A stretch of 32,989 nt of DNA from Bacteroides rodentium JCM 16496 (GTDB lineage: Bacteria; Bacteroidota; Bacteroidia; Bacteroidales; Bacteroidaceae). Position 1 is the stretch's first letter, and the number at the start of each line of letters is the position of its first letter. The notes beneath the pieces were generated by a model. It saw only the letters and a program-made list of their open reading frames with translations. It searched no databases and was not told where the DNA came from. The DNA lies in contig NZ_BAKJ01000047.1 of NCBI RefSeq assembly GCF_000614125.1, positions 1 to 32,989 of the forward strand. The letters run 5' to 3'. Made by a program: the position numbers and the translations under genes. Shown piece by piece: positions 1-9,792 of this stretch.

Positions 1-188
1 CACCGATAGAGTTTATCAAGGAAATGCGTATCAACCGTGCCGTGCAGCTCATCGAGACGGGCGAATATTCCATGACTCAGATTTCCTATATGGTAGGAAT
101 CAACGACCCGCGTTATTTCAGTAAATGCTTCAAGCAGAAAATGGGAATGACGCCGACGGAATACAAGGATAAAAGAACGAAAAAATAA
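1..188 (+). CDS. AraC-type DNA-binding C-terminus, probably of a hybrid two-component regulator (partial)
   Basis: Only the last 61 codons are present; the gene starts outside the window. The reading frame contains the second helix-turn-helix of an AraC domain: RINRAVQLIETGEYSMTQIS, then MVGINDPRYFSKCFKQKMGM and TPTEYK, a classic AraC signature ending. In Bacteroides this ending beside a SusC/SusD locus usually belongs to a hybrid two-component system, a one-protein periplasmic sensor, histidine kinase, receiver and AraC regulator. That assignment rests on context because the sensor part is not visible; a plain AraC regulator is possible. It converges on the SusC/SusD operon and is a natural candidate for its activator. 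Confidence 0.8.
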   Translation, partial: PIEFIKEMRINRAVQLIETGEYSMTQISYMVGINDPRYFSKCFKQKMGMTPTEYKDKRTKK

Positions 189-260
189 TAAATTCGGGTG
201 AAGCGAACTTTAATGCCATTTGTTGTGTTATTATAAGACATTGAAACAAACCGGACTATA

Positions 261-383
261 ATGATATATTTGATTTTTTTATTGGCAATAGGACTATTGG
301 TCGGATGGAGCTTATGGAAAGCTCCATCCGATATTGATTTATGGGGAAAAGAATTGGATAGTGACAGTACGACAAGAGGATGA
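261..383 (+). CDS. Possible 40-residue membrane peptide
   Basis: A short ATG-started frame encodes 40 residues beginning MIYLIFLLAIGLLVGWSLW, a single hydrophobic segment of about 17 residues, followed by a polar tail ending DSDSTTRG. It lies 72 bases after the regulator gene on the same strand. No Bacteroides -7 motif is seen directly upstream, so it would be read from the regulator transcript. The frame contains a perfect 13-bp inverted repeat (301-331), and its stop codon lies inside a second hairpin. RNA structure could therefore be the real constraint here, with the coding frame incidental. I do not recognise a family. Confidence 0.35.
   Translation: MIYLIFLLAIGLLVGWSLWKAPSDIDLWGKELDSDSTTRG
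301..331. repeat. Perfect 13-bp inverted repeat
   Basis: The arms TCGGATGGAGCTT (301-313) and AAGCTCCATCCGA (319-331) are exact reverse complements around a 5-base loop. There is no T-run after it on either strand, so it is not a textbook intrinsic terminator. It lies inside the possible 40-residue frame. Confidence 0.75.
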
Positions 384-411
384 ATTCCAATAAAATGGAT
401 TCATCCTCTTG
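373..411. terminator. Bidirectional terminator-like hairpin between convergent genes
   Basis: CAAGAGGATGAATTCC (373-388) pairs with GGATTCATCCTCTTG (397-411) with a single bulged base around an 8-base loop. It lies between the plus-strand regulator and the end of the minus-strand SusC/SusD operon. A long T-run does not follow immediately, so termination strength is uncertain. Confidence 0.6.
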
Positions 412-436
412 TAGGTTTATGGAGAACTGTTCTTTT

Positions 437-2046
437 TTAATACCAACGTGGGTCGCCGACTTTCTTGTAAATTAAGTCTTCGTTACCTAAAGTGAAGTCC
501 CCGTTGGTTGCATCTTTATAACCAGGATCCAATTGGGTTCCGCTTCCGTCCGTAAATTTGCCACTACCTCCAGCCACACAATAGCCGTCAGCTTTGAAGT
601 AGTTGTTGTTCTTGAAAGTCGGAACGGCTGTCTTGTCTTGATTGGAGAAATTCCCAGCCGTATTAGTCACCATGTTGTTGGTGAATGTAATGCTATTACC
701 TTTGAAACGGACATAGAGAATACGTTTGCTGCTTGAATTGCAGACACCATCCAAAGTACAATTGTTAATGATAATAGTAGGAGCAATACTGGCAAAATCG
801 CTGGATTTGTCATCATAGCGTATCAAGTCACGTTCCAAACAACTTTTCCAAATAGTGGTATTCGTCATCTTAATAGCCTTGATGGCACCCGAACGACAGT
901 CGAACATATCACCTCCACTACACTCGATGTTATGGAACAAACAATTGTTGATGTTGATTTCATCAATTGTGGCAGCTACGTTCACGTAGTAAACCCCTTT
1001 ACCATAATTCATCATTTCACAATCGTCAAGGGTCAATCCTTTAAAAGCTGTTGCACTCTTATAGTCGAAAGCCTGGCTTCCGTCAGTGTCTTTACCGTCG
1101 AGGATTATTTGTTTCATGCTTACGGCAGAAGCTCCTTCCATGATTTGGAAACAACCGTTGATGATAGGACGGTCATTGGGACGGACAGCTTGATTTCAAT
1201 GCTTTTGTTCAATGCAATCTTTCCTATTTTACCGTTTTCATCTTTAGCCACTTGGTAAATGCCGGGGAAGAATGCCAATACAGCTCCGTCTTCGGCATCG
1301 GTAATTATTGCAGCAAAATCATCCTCGGGATATACCGGAATGGCACCGTCCAGGTCAATCAACGTTTCAAAGCTGACTGTACCGCGAGTCTTTCCGTCTG
1401 TTCTTAGTAGTTTGGCCGTATAGGCAGTTTCAGGTATCAAATCCGTGATTGTAGCTGCGCCTGCTGCTATTTCATCAGACGTGACTTTATGCTCAATATT
1501 GCCCGGTGTCAGTATAATCTTGTCTGCCGCCTCGCCAGCCGTCCAGCGCAAAGTCACTTGTTTCGCTTTCAGTTCGTCAGGATTTACCTCCTTGAATATT
1601 TGTTCTGCATTGGTCTTGAATTCAATGCCACTCCATTTGGATTCAGTGATGTTTTCACCGCGTGCAAGGATACGGGCTGTAAATTTGGTTTCACTTTCTA
1701 GCTTGGTTACAGTGTAAGGAATCTCACTGCTGGCGATTCCGGTAATGGTCCGTATGGGAGTACCGTCATAGGTGAGTATCTTGCTGTCATTCTCATCTTC
1801 GTCTTCAGAAGTTTGATCGGCATTCTGATAGATTTCCAAGTCATAACTCTGTGCTCCGCTTACGGGAGTCCATGTCAAACGGACATTGATTTGGTTCACA
1901 ACTCTTGCTTCCAAGTTAATGGGGGCAAACAGACGCTCATAGTTGACACTTGTAATAAGTTCGCTTTGATCTTCACAAGCTGTTGTTAAGGCCATTGTGA
2001 CAATGGTCAACAAGCAAATGTATTTTTTAAATTTCATGTATTTCAA
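437..2046 (-). pseudogene. DUF4957/DUF5123 beta-helix lipoprotein, frameshifted
   Basis: Third gene of the SusC/SusD operon, likely a cell-surface glycan-binding lipoprotein. The N-terminus has a lipoprotein signal ending LTTAC, with Cys at about residue 24. Two fibronectin type III-like segments follow (about residues 40-135 and 150-230), then a right-handed beta-helix region matching the DUF4957/DUF5123 pair that recurs in pectin loci. The frame breaks near 1183-1191. As read, the first frame stops at 1120 after the out-of-frame tail VSKSWKELLP. Adding one G (AAGCT to AAGGCT) joins IEIK to AVRPNDRPIINGCFQIMEG and restores a 536-residue protein ending at 437. This is either a recent frameshift or a sequencing error. 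It starts 15 bases after the SusD stop. Confidence 0.8.
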
Positions 2047-2061
2047 TTAATTAGGTGTTGA

Positions 2062-3831
2062 TTAATTGTTGCTTAACATACCATTACTGCTATCAATGAA
2101 TGTCTGCCAGATAGGCCAGTACTGGTTTTCGTCAGGATTTTGGGTGTAAAGTGCATCAATGGTTTTGTCTTCTAGTTTGGTTTCTGAAATCCAGGTCGTA
2201 TTTTCTTCATATCCGAGGGATGCACCTTTAGCATCAGTATCTCCGTGGTTTAAACCATAGATTACCAATGTTTCACCATCTGTGCCTATTTTATAATAAA
2301 GTTTTTCTGGCAGGTCGGCATACGCACCTTCACGGCTGCGCAGTTGTTGCATTTTGGTCTTGGCTTCTGCCATTTTAGTACTTAATAAGTTCCAGCGAAT
2401 CAAATCGGCTTTTCTTAACATTTCACCGGCAAACTCAAATGCGCGTTGCTCAACGATAGCATTGAAGAATGCGTCCTTGCTGGCCGTAGCTCTATTCATA
2501 TAAGCTGTTACTTTGGTTGCCGGCAGAGCACGATCCAGAATCGGTTTCATATAAACTGCGGCGGCAGACGGACTTTCCAATTCGTTGATGGCTTCAGCCG
2601 CCATCAGATAAACATCTGCAAGACGCATGTATTGCCAGTTGATTCCGTCGTCGTTGGTGGAGGTCACAATGCGGCTCATCCATTCGTAACGTAGTTTGCC
2701 GAAGCACCATTTGTTCAAACTGCGTAATTGTTGCTTGGCGGTCGTTTCTTTGCTCCATTCATAGGGAACGCAAGTAATGTCACGGCGGACATCTTCCACA
2801 TCATAGTCATAGAACAGGGTAGGCAACGGACCGTTTACGCCACCTTGTGCTTGTTGGGTATACTGGTCTTTTTCGTTATGTTTCACACCGAATGTATAGA
2901 GAACGCGTCCGCGACCATCAGAAAACGGGATTTCCCAGATTGATTCTTCACCTGCTGATACTATGTCTTTGCAAAGCCGGTCGAAATTGTCCTTGAAGGA
3001 ACCTAATTTGTTGCATCCTCGCTCGATGATGTCCACACATTCATTCTTTGCGATAGTGTACATCTTGCTTCTTTCCAAATCCGGGTCATTGCTCAGACGA
3101 ACTCCGTCGGCACGCTGGCTGTAACCGCCGGCATAAAGAGCGATACGCGCCCTGAGAGCTTTTACAAACGCTTTGTTTACGCGTTCGACGCTTTTGGTTA
3201 CGGAAGTTGCATTGGGCCATGCAACCAATCCTGCAGCTTCTTCCAAATCGGCCAGCAATTGTTTGTAGATAACATCTCTGTCGGAACGCCCCAGGTACAT
3301 GGTTGCAGTAGTTATCGGTTCAAAACGGGCTGGTACATCTCCCCAACCTTTCACCAAGTCGAGATAAATCACTGCTCGTAATGCCAGTGCTTCACCCAGT
3401 AATTGGGCCAGTTCGCTGTTAGTTTCTACATTTCCATAAGTGCGCAGACCGGCAATAGCTTGGTTGGCACGTTCAATACCCTCATAAAACTTGGCATAAG
3501 CATTGGTTGTATTGTTCATCTGGCTGTTTATGGGAGTTGCGGCATAAGAACCGAGATCATATTTGCCGCCGTCCGGCATTTTGGTGATATCCATACCGTT
3601 GATCCATTCGATGTCGGAGTTCAATCCGTAGAACGGTAAAAAACGTCCGCGATAAGAGTTGGTTTCACCAAACGATTGATGGATACCCATTACTGCTGCT
3701 TCGGCCAGCGAAGGGGTCGAGAAGATGACTTGAGCATCCAATGCGGATTTGCTCGGTGCTTCCAAGTCGCAAGAGGAGAATCCTCCTGCCATTGACAGGG
3801 ATATGAGGGAGATATAAATTAATTTTTTCAT
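2062..3831 (-). CDS. SusD/RagB-family glycan-binding lipoprotein
   Basis: Outer-membrane lipoprotein that lids its SusC partner and binds the oligosaccharide to be imported. The 589-residue protein begins with a lipoprotein signal peptide (MKKLIYISLISLSMAGGFSSC, Cys at about 21). It has the usual SusD features: the N-terminal segment ALDAQVIFSTPSLAEAAVMG, TPR-like helices containing EALALRAVIYLDLVKGWGDVP, and the C-terminal block VEQRAFEFAGEMLRKADLIRW. Length is normal for the family. It lies 23 bases downstream of susC on the same strand, so the two are cotranscribed. Sequence alone does not give the glycan; the nearby GH28 suggests a pectic one. Confidence 0.95.
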   Translation of the reverse strand: MKKLIYISLISLSMAGGFSSCDLEAPSKSALDAQVIFSTPSLAEAAVMGIHQSFGETNSYRGRFLPFYGLNSDIEWINGMDITKMPDGGKYDLGSYAATPINSQMNNTTNAYAKFYEGIERANQAIAGLRTYGNVETNSELAQLLGEALALRAVIYLDLVKGWGDVPARFEPITTATMYLGRSDRDVIYKQLLADLEEAAGLVAWPNATSVTKSVERVNKAFVKALRARIALYAGGYSQRADGVRLSNDPDLERSKMYTIAKNECVDIIERGCNKLGSFKDNFDRLCKDIVSAGEESIWEIPFSDGRGRVLYTFGVKHNEKDQYTQQAQGGVNGPLPTLFYDYDVEDVRRDITCVPYEWSKETTAKQQLRSLNKWCFGKLRYEWMSRIVTSTNDDGINWQYMRLADVYLMAAEAINELESPSAAAVYMKPILDRALPATKVTAYMNRATASKDAFFNAIVEQRAFEFAGEMLRKADLIRWNLLSTKMAEAKTKMQQLRSREGAYADLPEKLYYKIGTDGETLVIYGLNHGDTDAKGASLGYEENTTWISETKLEDKTIDALYTQNPDENQYWPIWQTFIDSSNGMLSNN

Positions 3832-3854
3832 TTCTGTACTGTTTTTTGTTTGGT

Positions 3855-6800
3855 TTAGAAATTCAAGTTAACACCTATAACAAACTGACGGCTCTTGGGA
3901 TATGCGGAGTAATCTACACCCGGAGTCAAGTTTGTCTTGCGGATAGTGGAAACTTCCGGGTCGTAGCCGGAATAACTTGTCAGACAGAATACATTGTACG
4001 CAGTTGCATAGAAGCGCAAGTTTTGGATTTTCACTTTCTGCGTCAGAGCATTCGGCAGTGTATAGCCTAAAGTCAATGTATTCAAGCGGAGGAAAGAACC
4101 GTCCTCTACGGCCCAATCACTGAATATCATGCGGTCTGTATAGGGAGACCACATCGTAGTGTTGGCATTCATTTCAGCTAATTTGGCTGGGTCATTGCAC
4201 AGCGTACCGTCTGCATTCAGATTGGTCCAGCGTTTACCGTCGGCCATGTCGCTAATCATGTTGCGGTATTGGTATTTGCCGGTAGAGGTAAACTCAACCT
4301 TGTTGGCATTGTATATGTCGTTGCCTACACTCCAGTTGAAGTTTGCACTCAAATCGAAGCCATATGCGCGTGCATTGATGGTGAAACCACCGGTATGGGT
4401 AGGATTGGCATCACCGATGATTTCTTTGTCATAATTGTCAATAACACCATCAGGGGCACCGTCCTTGCCTCCTATATCTTTCAACTTCATCATACCGGGA
4501 CGAACTTTGCCTACTGCAGCTGTAGCGTCGGCTACACCTTCTTTCAATATCCACGCATTGGTGGCTTCATCATATCTTTCAAAATCCGAAACTTCATAAC
4601 GACCGTCTGAACGGTATCCATACATTTGGCCTACACTTCCTCCTTTGGCAATCCAAAAGTCATAACCGATTTCTGAAGATGCCCAATATGTTTCAGCACC
4701 GAAGTCATCCATGATGCCTAGGTCTTTGATTTTGCTTTTGTTGAAACCGATATTGGCACTGAAGCTTAATTCCCAGTTCTTTTTATTGACTGCCGTCCAG
4801 TTCAGAGTGACTTCAAGACCTTTGTTCTCAGTTTTACCCATGTTACGGTATTGGTTGTCATAACCGGTACCTCCCACAGGGAATTCAATCAGCAAGTCTT
4901 TAGTAGTATTCAGGTAGGCCTCAACAGTACCGTTCAGCTTGCCTCCCCAAAGGGTGAAATCCAGACCGAGATTGCGGGTAATGGTAGTTTCCCACTTGAG
5001 GTCGGGGTTGGCCATTGTTTTTGAAGGAGCCCAATAATTGCTGAATCCATTAATCCAAGCTGTTGCCGAGTTACTGTATGATTGGACCATTTGTCCAGCT
5101 GGAATATTGTTATTACCGGCCGTACCGTAGCTGAAACGCAGTTTCATGTCATCCAGCCATCCTCTGGCGTTTTCCATGAACGGTTCGGAAGATATACGCC
5201 ATGCAACGGCTGCAGAGGGGAAATACCCCCATTGGTTGCCGGATGAGAATTTAGAAGAACCGTCGGTACGGAACGTAGCGCTGAACAGATATTTGCTGTC
5301 GAAATCATAGTTTACACGTCCGAAGTAGGACAACATTTTGTCATCGGGATTTAAATAATTGTCAATATTATAAGGAGTGCCCATTGAAGTCAGTTTCCAT
5401 GCTTGGTCCGCAGTAAATCCTTCAGGAAAACCATGAACGATATTGGTCAGTTTGGAGGATTTGGTAATAATCCATTCATGACCTACCATGGCATTCAAGT
5501 GGTGTTTGTCATTTTTCAGCAGTTTTGAGAAGTCGTAGCTGATGGTATTGGTGCTACGGAACTTGTGGCGTTTCGTATCGGCAATTTGAATAGCCGGTTT
5601 GCCTTGGTTTCCGGAGGAGGGAACATTTTTGATGTAATAAGTGGTCAATCCCCAGAAACGTTGGTCATTGTTGCGATAGTCATCATAGCCCACTTCTGCT
5701 TTGATTTTGAAGTTATCGAATATTTCCCATCCGAAACTTCCTGCCATGTTCAAGGTTTTACGCTCTTGTTGACGGTCATTGTCAGAGATAGAAACCAATG
5801 GGTCATAAAGGTTACCTAAATCGTCATCGTCACTTCCGGCAGAAGAATCCAGATTCTTTAAAGGTATCGGTGTGTAAATTACAGAATATTTCAGACGTTT
5901 GTCAGAATCATAGGTACTACTTACGTCATTGGCGCCACCTCCGGCAATATCAGTCTCAGAGTATCGTACAGTAAAATCAACAGTAGTATTTTTGCTTGGT
6001 TTACTGTTTAATTTCAGGCTGAAGTTATCGCGTTTGAAGTTGGAACCTTCCATGATGGCCTTGTCATTCATATGAGCATAGCTGAAAGCATATCTGATTT
6101 TATCACTACCACCGGTAATGCTTAAGTTGTGGTTGAATGTGTTGCCAGTCCGTCCAAATGTCAGATCTTGCCAGTCGTTGTATGGAATATTGTCATACAT
6201 ATCCATATCCTGGTATTTGCCGAAAAATTTTTCATAGGAACTGAGGTCTTTACCGTTGTTTTTAAGTAATGCTAATTCGTATTGCCATTTTGCGTAGTCT
6301 TTCGGGGAAAGAACATCTTGAGTTTTGGCAATCTTTTTCCAGCTGTAATAGGCGTTGTAGCTTACGTTGATCTTGCCTTCTTTACCGGACTTCGTTGTGA
6401 CTAGAATTACGCCGTTTGCACCGCGTGAACCGTAGATTGCAGTAGAAGATGCATCTTTCAATACGGTCATATCTTCAATGTCCGAAGCCGGAATGTCAGA
6501 AATAGATTCTACCGGGAAACCGTCTACAATGAACAAGGGGTCGTTGCTCTGAGAGATGGAACCGCCGCCACGCACGCGAATCTTCATTTCCGCATCGGGC
6601 GAACCTTCTGTGGTGGTAATCTGTACACCGGCCATTTTACCGGTCAGGGCTTCGGTGGCAGAGGCTACCGGAACGGCAGCCAGTACATCGGAGTTGACTG
6701 TTGCCACAGACCCCGTCAAGTCTTTACGCTTTACGGAACCATAACCGATGACCACCACCTCTTCCAGGGCTTGGGTATCATCTGCCAGCACTACGTTGAT

Positions 6801-7094
6801 TGTTTTTTGTCCTTTGACGGAAACCTCTTGTGTAGTCATACCTACATAGGAGAATACCAATGTGGCATTGGAAGGAACGCTGAGGGTGAAGTTTCCGTCA
6901 ATGTCGGTGATTGTACCATTGCTGGTATTCTCTTTTTCTACCACGGAAGCACCAATCACGGTTTCTCCCGTCTTGTCTGTCACAGTACCTTTTACGGTTA
7001 CATTTTGCGCTGATACGCTGAGCGATACCATGGCTACTAAAAAGAATAGTAACGCGGTGCGCATGTTTTTCATCTTGTTAGACATTCTTTGCAT
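3855..7094 (-). CDS. SusC/RagA-family TonB-dependent outer-membrane transporter
   Basis: Imports oligosaccharides across the outer membrane using TonB energy. The protein has 1079 residues. A signal peptide (MRTALLFFLVAMVSLSVSAQ) begins near residue 11. A carboxypeptidase-like extension (VTVKGTVTDKTGETVIGASV to about residue 105) follows, then the TonB box region EEVVVIGYGSVKRKDLTGSV. The plug domain contains VDGFPVESI and IYGSRGANGVILVTTKSG, and a C-terminal barrel ends in NLNF with terminal Phe. The true start may be MKNMRT (residue 8) rather than the first Met. No N-terminal sigma-regulator STN domain is present, consistent with control by a hybrid two-component regulator rather than an anti-sigma system. 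Confidence 0.96.
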   Translation of the reverse strand: MQRMSNKMKNMRTALLFFLVAMVSLSVSAQNVTVKGTVTDKTGETVIGASVVEKENTSNGTITDIDGNFTLSVPSNATLVFSYVGMTTQEVSVKGQKTINVVLADDTQALEEVVVIGYGSVKRKDLTGSVATVNSDVLAAVPVASATEALTGKMAGVQITTTEGSPDAEMKIRVRGGGSISQSNDPLFIVDGFPVESISDIPASDIEDMTVLKDASSTAIYGSRGANGVILVTTKSGKEGKINVSYNAYYSWKKIAKTQDVLSPKDYAKWQYELALLKNNGKDLSSYEKFFGKYQDMDMYDNIPYNDWQDLTFGRTGNTFNHNLSITGGSDKIRYAFSYAHMNDKAIMEGSNFKRDNFSLKLNSKPSKNTTVDFTVRYSETDIAGGGANDVSSTYDSDKRLKYSVIYTPIPLKNLDSSAGSDDDDLGNLYDPLVSISDNDRQQERKTLNMAGSFGWEIFDNFKIKAEVGYDDYRNNDQRFWGLTTYYIKNVPSSGNQGKPAIQIADTKRHKFRSTNTISYDFSKLLKNDKHHLNAMVGHEWIITKSSKLTNIVHGFPEGFTADQAWKLTSMGTPYNIDNYLNPDDKMLSYFGRVNYDFDSKYLFSATFRTDGSSKFSSGNQWGYFPSAAVAWRISSEPFMENARGWLDDMKLRFSYGTAGNNNIPAGQMVQSYSNSATAWINGFSNYWAPSKTMANPDLKWETTITRNLGLDFTLWGGKLNGTVEAYLNTTKDLLIEFPVGGTGYDNQYRNMGKTENKGLEVTLNWTAVNKKNWELSFSANIGFNKSKIKDLGIMDDFGAETYWASSEIGYDFWIAKGGSVGQMYGYRSDGRYEVSDFERYDEATNAWILKEGVADATAAVGKVRPGMMKLKDIGGKDGAPDGVIDNYDKEIIGDANPTHTGGFTINARAYGFDLSANFNWSVGNDIYNANKVEFTSTGKYQYRNMISDMADGKRWTNLNADGTLCNDPAKLAEMNANTTMWSPYTDRMIFSDWAVEDGSFLRLNTLTLGYTLPNALTQKVKIQNLRFYATAYNVFCLTSYSGYDPEVSTIRKTNLTPGVDYSAYPKSRQFVIGVNLNF

Positions 7095-7157
7095 GTTTAT
7101 AATTTAAAGTAATTCTTTTCTCTCACTGTGTTCGCACACACTGTTAATTCGTTGATG

Positions 7158-7165
7158 CAAATGTA
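7158..7165 (-). promoter_or_regulatory. sigma-ABfr -7 box upstream of susC
   Basis: The minus strand reads TACATTTG, a perfect match to the Bacteroides TAnnTTTG motif, about 64 bases upstream of the susC start. A TTTG lies further upstream but at a spacing of 24 rather than about 19, so the -33 element is weak. This would suit an activator-dependent promoter. Confidence 0.5.
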
Positions 7166-7323
7166 GAGAGATGTGAAAAAGGGTATGTGCAAAATTTGTT
7201 TTTAGGCTGGTATTTTTTGTTATCTATGGTATATTAGCATGTTAATTCCGGTCTGTATGATGTTTTAAAGCAGGAAAAGAGGGGTGAGTGTGTATTTTTT
7301 GTTTCGAAAGGGAGGGGCGTATG

Positions 7324-7974
7324 TCAAAAAACAGCGATAGCGGCAATGTCTGTAGCCTTGTCTACAATATGTGCCGGATGAAACTCTTCCAGCTCCGTAC
7401 GGGGGCGGAATCCCCAGGTGACACCGCAGGCAGTGACTCCGGCGTTGGCGGCCGTCTGCATGTCTACCCCGGAGTCTCCCACGTAGAGCACGTCTTCACG
7501 GGATACCTGGGCAATGTCCAGAATGTCATGCACCACTGTCGGGTCGGGCTTCACGTTGACCCCTTCCCTTTGTCCGAAGACGGCGGTAAAGCGTATGTTG
7601 GGGAAGTAATGCGCAATTAGTTTTACGGTAGCCGATTGATATTTGTTGGAAGCCACGGCCAGCATCATCTTCTCCTGCAACTGTTCCAGCAGTTCGGGGA
7701 TGCCGGGGTAAGGGCGGCTCTTATCGGCATTGTGCACATCATAATAAGGAACAAACTCCTTGCGGACCTGCAAGACGTTTTCTTCGCTCTTTTCCCCTTC
7801 CGGAAGGGCGCGCTCGAATAGTTTGTTGATTCCGTTGCCAACCATGAAGTTATAGGCCGATTCCGGGTGGGGGGGATAGCCGAGCGCTTGCAGGGCATGG
7901 TTTGTACTTTGTGCCAAATCGGCGATTGTATTCAGTAAAGTTCCGTCCAGGTCAAATATAATCAGCTTCTTCAT
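7324..7974 (-). CDS. HAD-superfamily phosphatase (phosphoglycolate phosphatase-like)
   Basis: Cytoplasmic hydrolase of the Gph/beta-phosphoglucomutase type. Motif I is FDLDGTLL with catalytic Asp8 and Asp10; motif II is around ASNK; the motif III Lys is in VKPDPTVV; motif IV is YVGDSGVDMQTA. A helical cap lies between motifs I and II, and the 216-residue length is normal. The physiological substrate cannot be read from sequence. It has its own promoter in the 106-base gap to the GH43 gene, so it is probably independent of the polysaccharide operons on either side. Confidence 0.88.
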   Translation of the reverse strand: MKKLIIFDLDGTLLNTIADLAQSTNHALQALGYPPHPESAYNFMVGNGINKLFERALPEGEKSEENVLQVRKEFVPYYDVHNADKSRPYPGIPELLEQLQEKMMLAVASNKYQSATVKLIAHYFPNIRFTAVFGQREGVNVKPDPTVVHDILDIAQVSREDVLYVGDSGVDMQTAANAGVTACGVTWGFRPRTELEEFHPAHIVDKATDIAAIAVF

Positions 7975-8000
7975 TGTCTTCTCTATTTTTTAGTTTGCTG

Positions 8001-8031
8001 CAAATATAGGCTTTTTGCATTCATGTTCAAA
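8001..8031 (-). promoter_or_regulatory. Full sigma-ABfr promoter for the HAD phosphatase gene
   Basis: The minus strand shows TTTG (8028-8031), exactly 19 bases, then TATATTTG (8001-8008), the textbook Bacteroides -33/-7 pair. The -7 box is 27 bases from the ATG. Confidence 0.75.
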
Positions 8032-8080
8032 TGCTGCCTCGAGTTTCAGGTATTTGCAGGACAATATAGAGAGTGCAGCC

Positions 8081-9760
8081 TTACTTCCGGCTGATTCTGA
8101 ACCAGTCGACGTCCACCCAGCCGCCGTCATTGGTTACAATGGCAGGACGTGTGCAGAACATGCCGACTTTAGTACCGATCCATTTGCCCTCTTTTGCCTG
8201 GAAGGGTTTGCCGAGGGGCTGATATTTTTTTCCGTCGAGGCTGTAACTGAAGTCGCACATCACCAGGAGGTCATGACTGCCTTCACTCTCTGCAATTTTC
8301 TTTCCGTCGCAGTTGAATTTGACGCGCAGATAGACGGTATTCTCTTTCAAATCCACGCTTCCGTTCGCTTGTTCGGGTGTGCCTTTGTCCGCTTTCGGGC
8401 AGGAAACTTGCGAGAGTACCAGGCCATTGCCGGTATTCTCCAGTATCAGCCCTGCATAATCCATGCCCATAACTATCAGTCCGGTACGTTCGCCTTTGTA
8501 CTTTTCCGTCGGCTCGAAGGTCAGTTTCATGGTAGCGGTGAAGTTGGCGGCGGGAGCTTTCTGTAACAGCAGGTTGGCTACGTCCCACAGATTCTTGTAT
8601 TCCTCGACAACGGGATATGAATAGAGGCGTACGAGGCTTTGGTCTCCGGCATAGTAAGCCCACTTTTCATTGATATTGGCATGCCATTGCCATTGAGGGG
8701 AGAGGGTATAGCCGTCGAACTCATCGCTTTCCTGCGGATTGCAGAGGGGATAGGTACTACCCATGTCAGGTTTCTTATAAGTCATTACCGGCTCTCCGCA
8801 ACCGTCACCGTCTTTGTCGGCACCGATGACGGGCCATCCGTCTACCCATGTCATGGGCTGCAGATGTACCAGACGACCGTAAGCGCCTACATCCTGGAAG
8901 TGCAGGAACCAGTTTTCGCCGGTAGGGGTATCCACCCATGCACCCTGGTGAGGGCCGTTGATGGGACTGCTGCCTTGTGCAAGCACCTTCTTCCATTCGT
9001 AAGGTCCGTACACATTCTTGGAACGGAGCACCACTTGCCAGCCCGTAGGCACGCCGCCTGCCGGATGGAAGATGTAGTAATAGTCTCCTTTCTTATAGAG
9101 TTTCGGTCCTTCGCAGGTCTGATGGGCCTTGTGCCCGTCGAAGATGATGCGCGATTGTGTGATGGCCCTGGTTGCATCCGCATTCAGTTCGCAGATGGAG
9201 AGGATGCTTTTCAGTCCGGCACGACTGCCTGCATACGCGTGCACCATGTAGACTTTGCCGTCTTCGTCCCAGAAAGGACAGGTATCGATGATGCCTTTTC
9301 CGGGCTTCACCAGTATGGGTTCGGTCCACGGTCCTTTGGGGTCTTTGGCTTTCACCATGAAAGCTCCCTGGTCAGGGTCGCCCCAGAAGATGTAGAATTC
9401 TCCGTTGTGGTGGCGGATGGCAGGTGCCCATACCCGGTTGCCGTGTTCGGGGTGTTCGGGAGTCTCGACCGGAGCCAGCGCGTAGGGCACGGCAGCGCCG
9501 ATGATGGTCCAGTTCACCAGGTCTTTGGAATGCAGAATCTGCAATCCGGGCAGGCAGTTGAAGCTGGAGGAAGTCAAGTAGAAGTCATTCCCCACGCGGC
9601 AGGCATCCGGGTCGGAATAGTCTGCATGGAGTATGGGGTTCTTGTACTTGCCGTTTCCCAGGTCCGGACACCAGACTTCGGAAACGTAGTTCTTCTGTTG
9701 TGCCGCTAAGGGCAGGGCGAATAGTAGGGCAAGTCCTATAAAGGTGTTCTTGATTCTCAT
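8081..9760 (-). CDS. Glycoside hydrolase family 43 enzyme with C-terminal beta-sandwich
   Basis: Probable secreted or periplasmic alpha-L-arabinofuranosidase or beta-xylosidase. A signal peptide (MRIKNTFIGLALLFALPLAAQQ) precedes a five-bladed beta-propeller. It carries the base Asp in NPILHADYSDPDACRVG, the pKa-modulating Asp in GKGIIDTCPFWDEDG, and the acid Glu in HQTCEGPKLYKKG. A C-terminal concanavalin-like domain (from about QESDEFDGYTLSP to WVDVDWFRI) matches the GH43 C2 module. An upstream in-frame ATG at 9793 overlaps the previous stop as TAATG and could be used by coupling. I prefer 9760 because only it places a proper signal peptide at the N-terminus. Specificity is not resolvable here. 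Confidence 0.9.
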   Translation of the reverse strand: MRIKNTFIGLALLFALPLAAQQKNYVSEVWCPDLGNGKYKNPILHADYSDPDACRVGNDFYLTSSSFNCLPGLQILHSKDLVNWTIIGAAVPYALAPVETPEHPEHGNRVWAPAIRHHNGEFYIFWGDPDQGAFMVKAKDPKGPWTEPILVKPGKGIIDTCPFWDEDGKVYMVHAYAGSRAGLKSILSICELNADATRAITQSRIIFDGHKAHQTCEGPKLYKKGDYYYIFHPAGGVPTGWQVVLRSKNVYGPYEWKKVLAQGSSPINGPHQGAWVDTPTGENWFLHFQDVGAYGRLVHLQPMTWVDGWPVIGADKDGDGCGEPVMTYKKPDMGSTYPLCNPQESDEFDGYTLSPQWQWHANINEKWAYYAGDQSLVRLYSYPVVEEYKNLWDVANLLLQKAPAANFTATMKLTFEPTEKYKGERTGLIVMGMDYAGLILENTGNGLVLSQVSCPKADKGTPEQANGSVDLKENTVYLRVKFNCDGKKIAESEGSHDLLVMCDFSYSLDGKKYQPLGKPFQAKEGKWIGTKVGMFCTRPAIVTNDGGWVDVDWFRISRK

Positions 9761-9792
9761 ATTATTGTAAAAAAGGGTATGCGATTGTTTCA

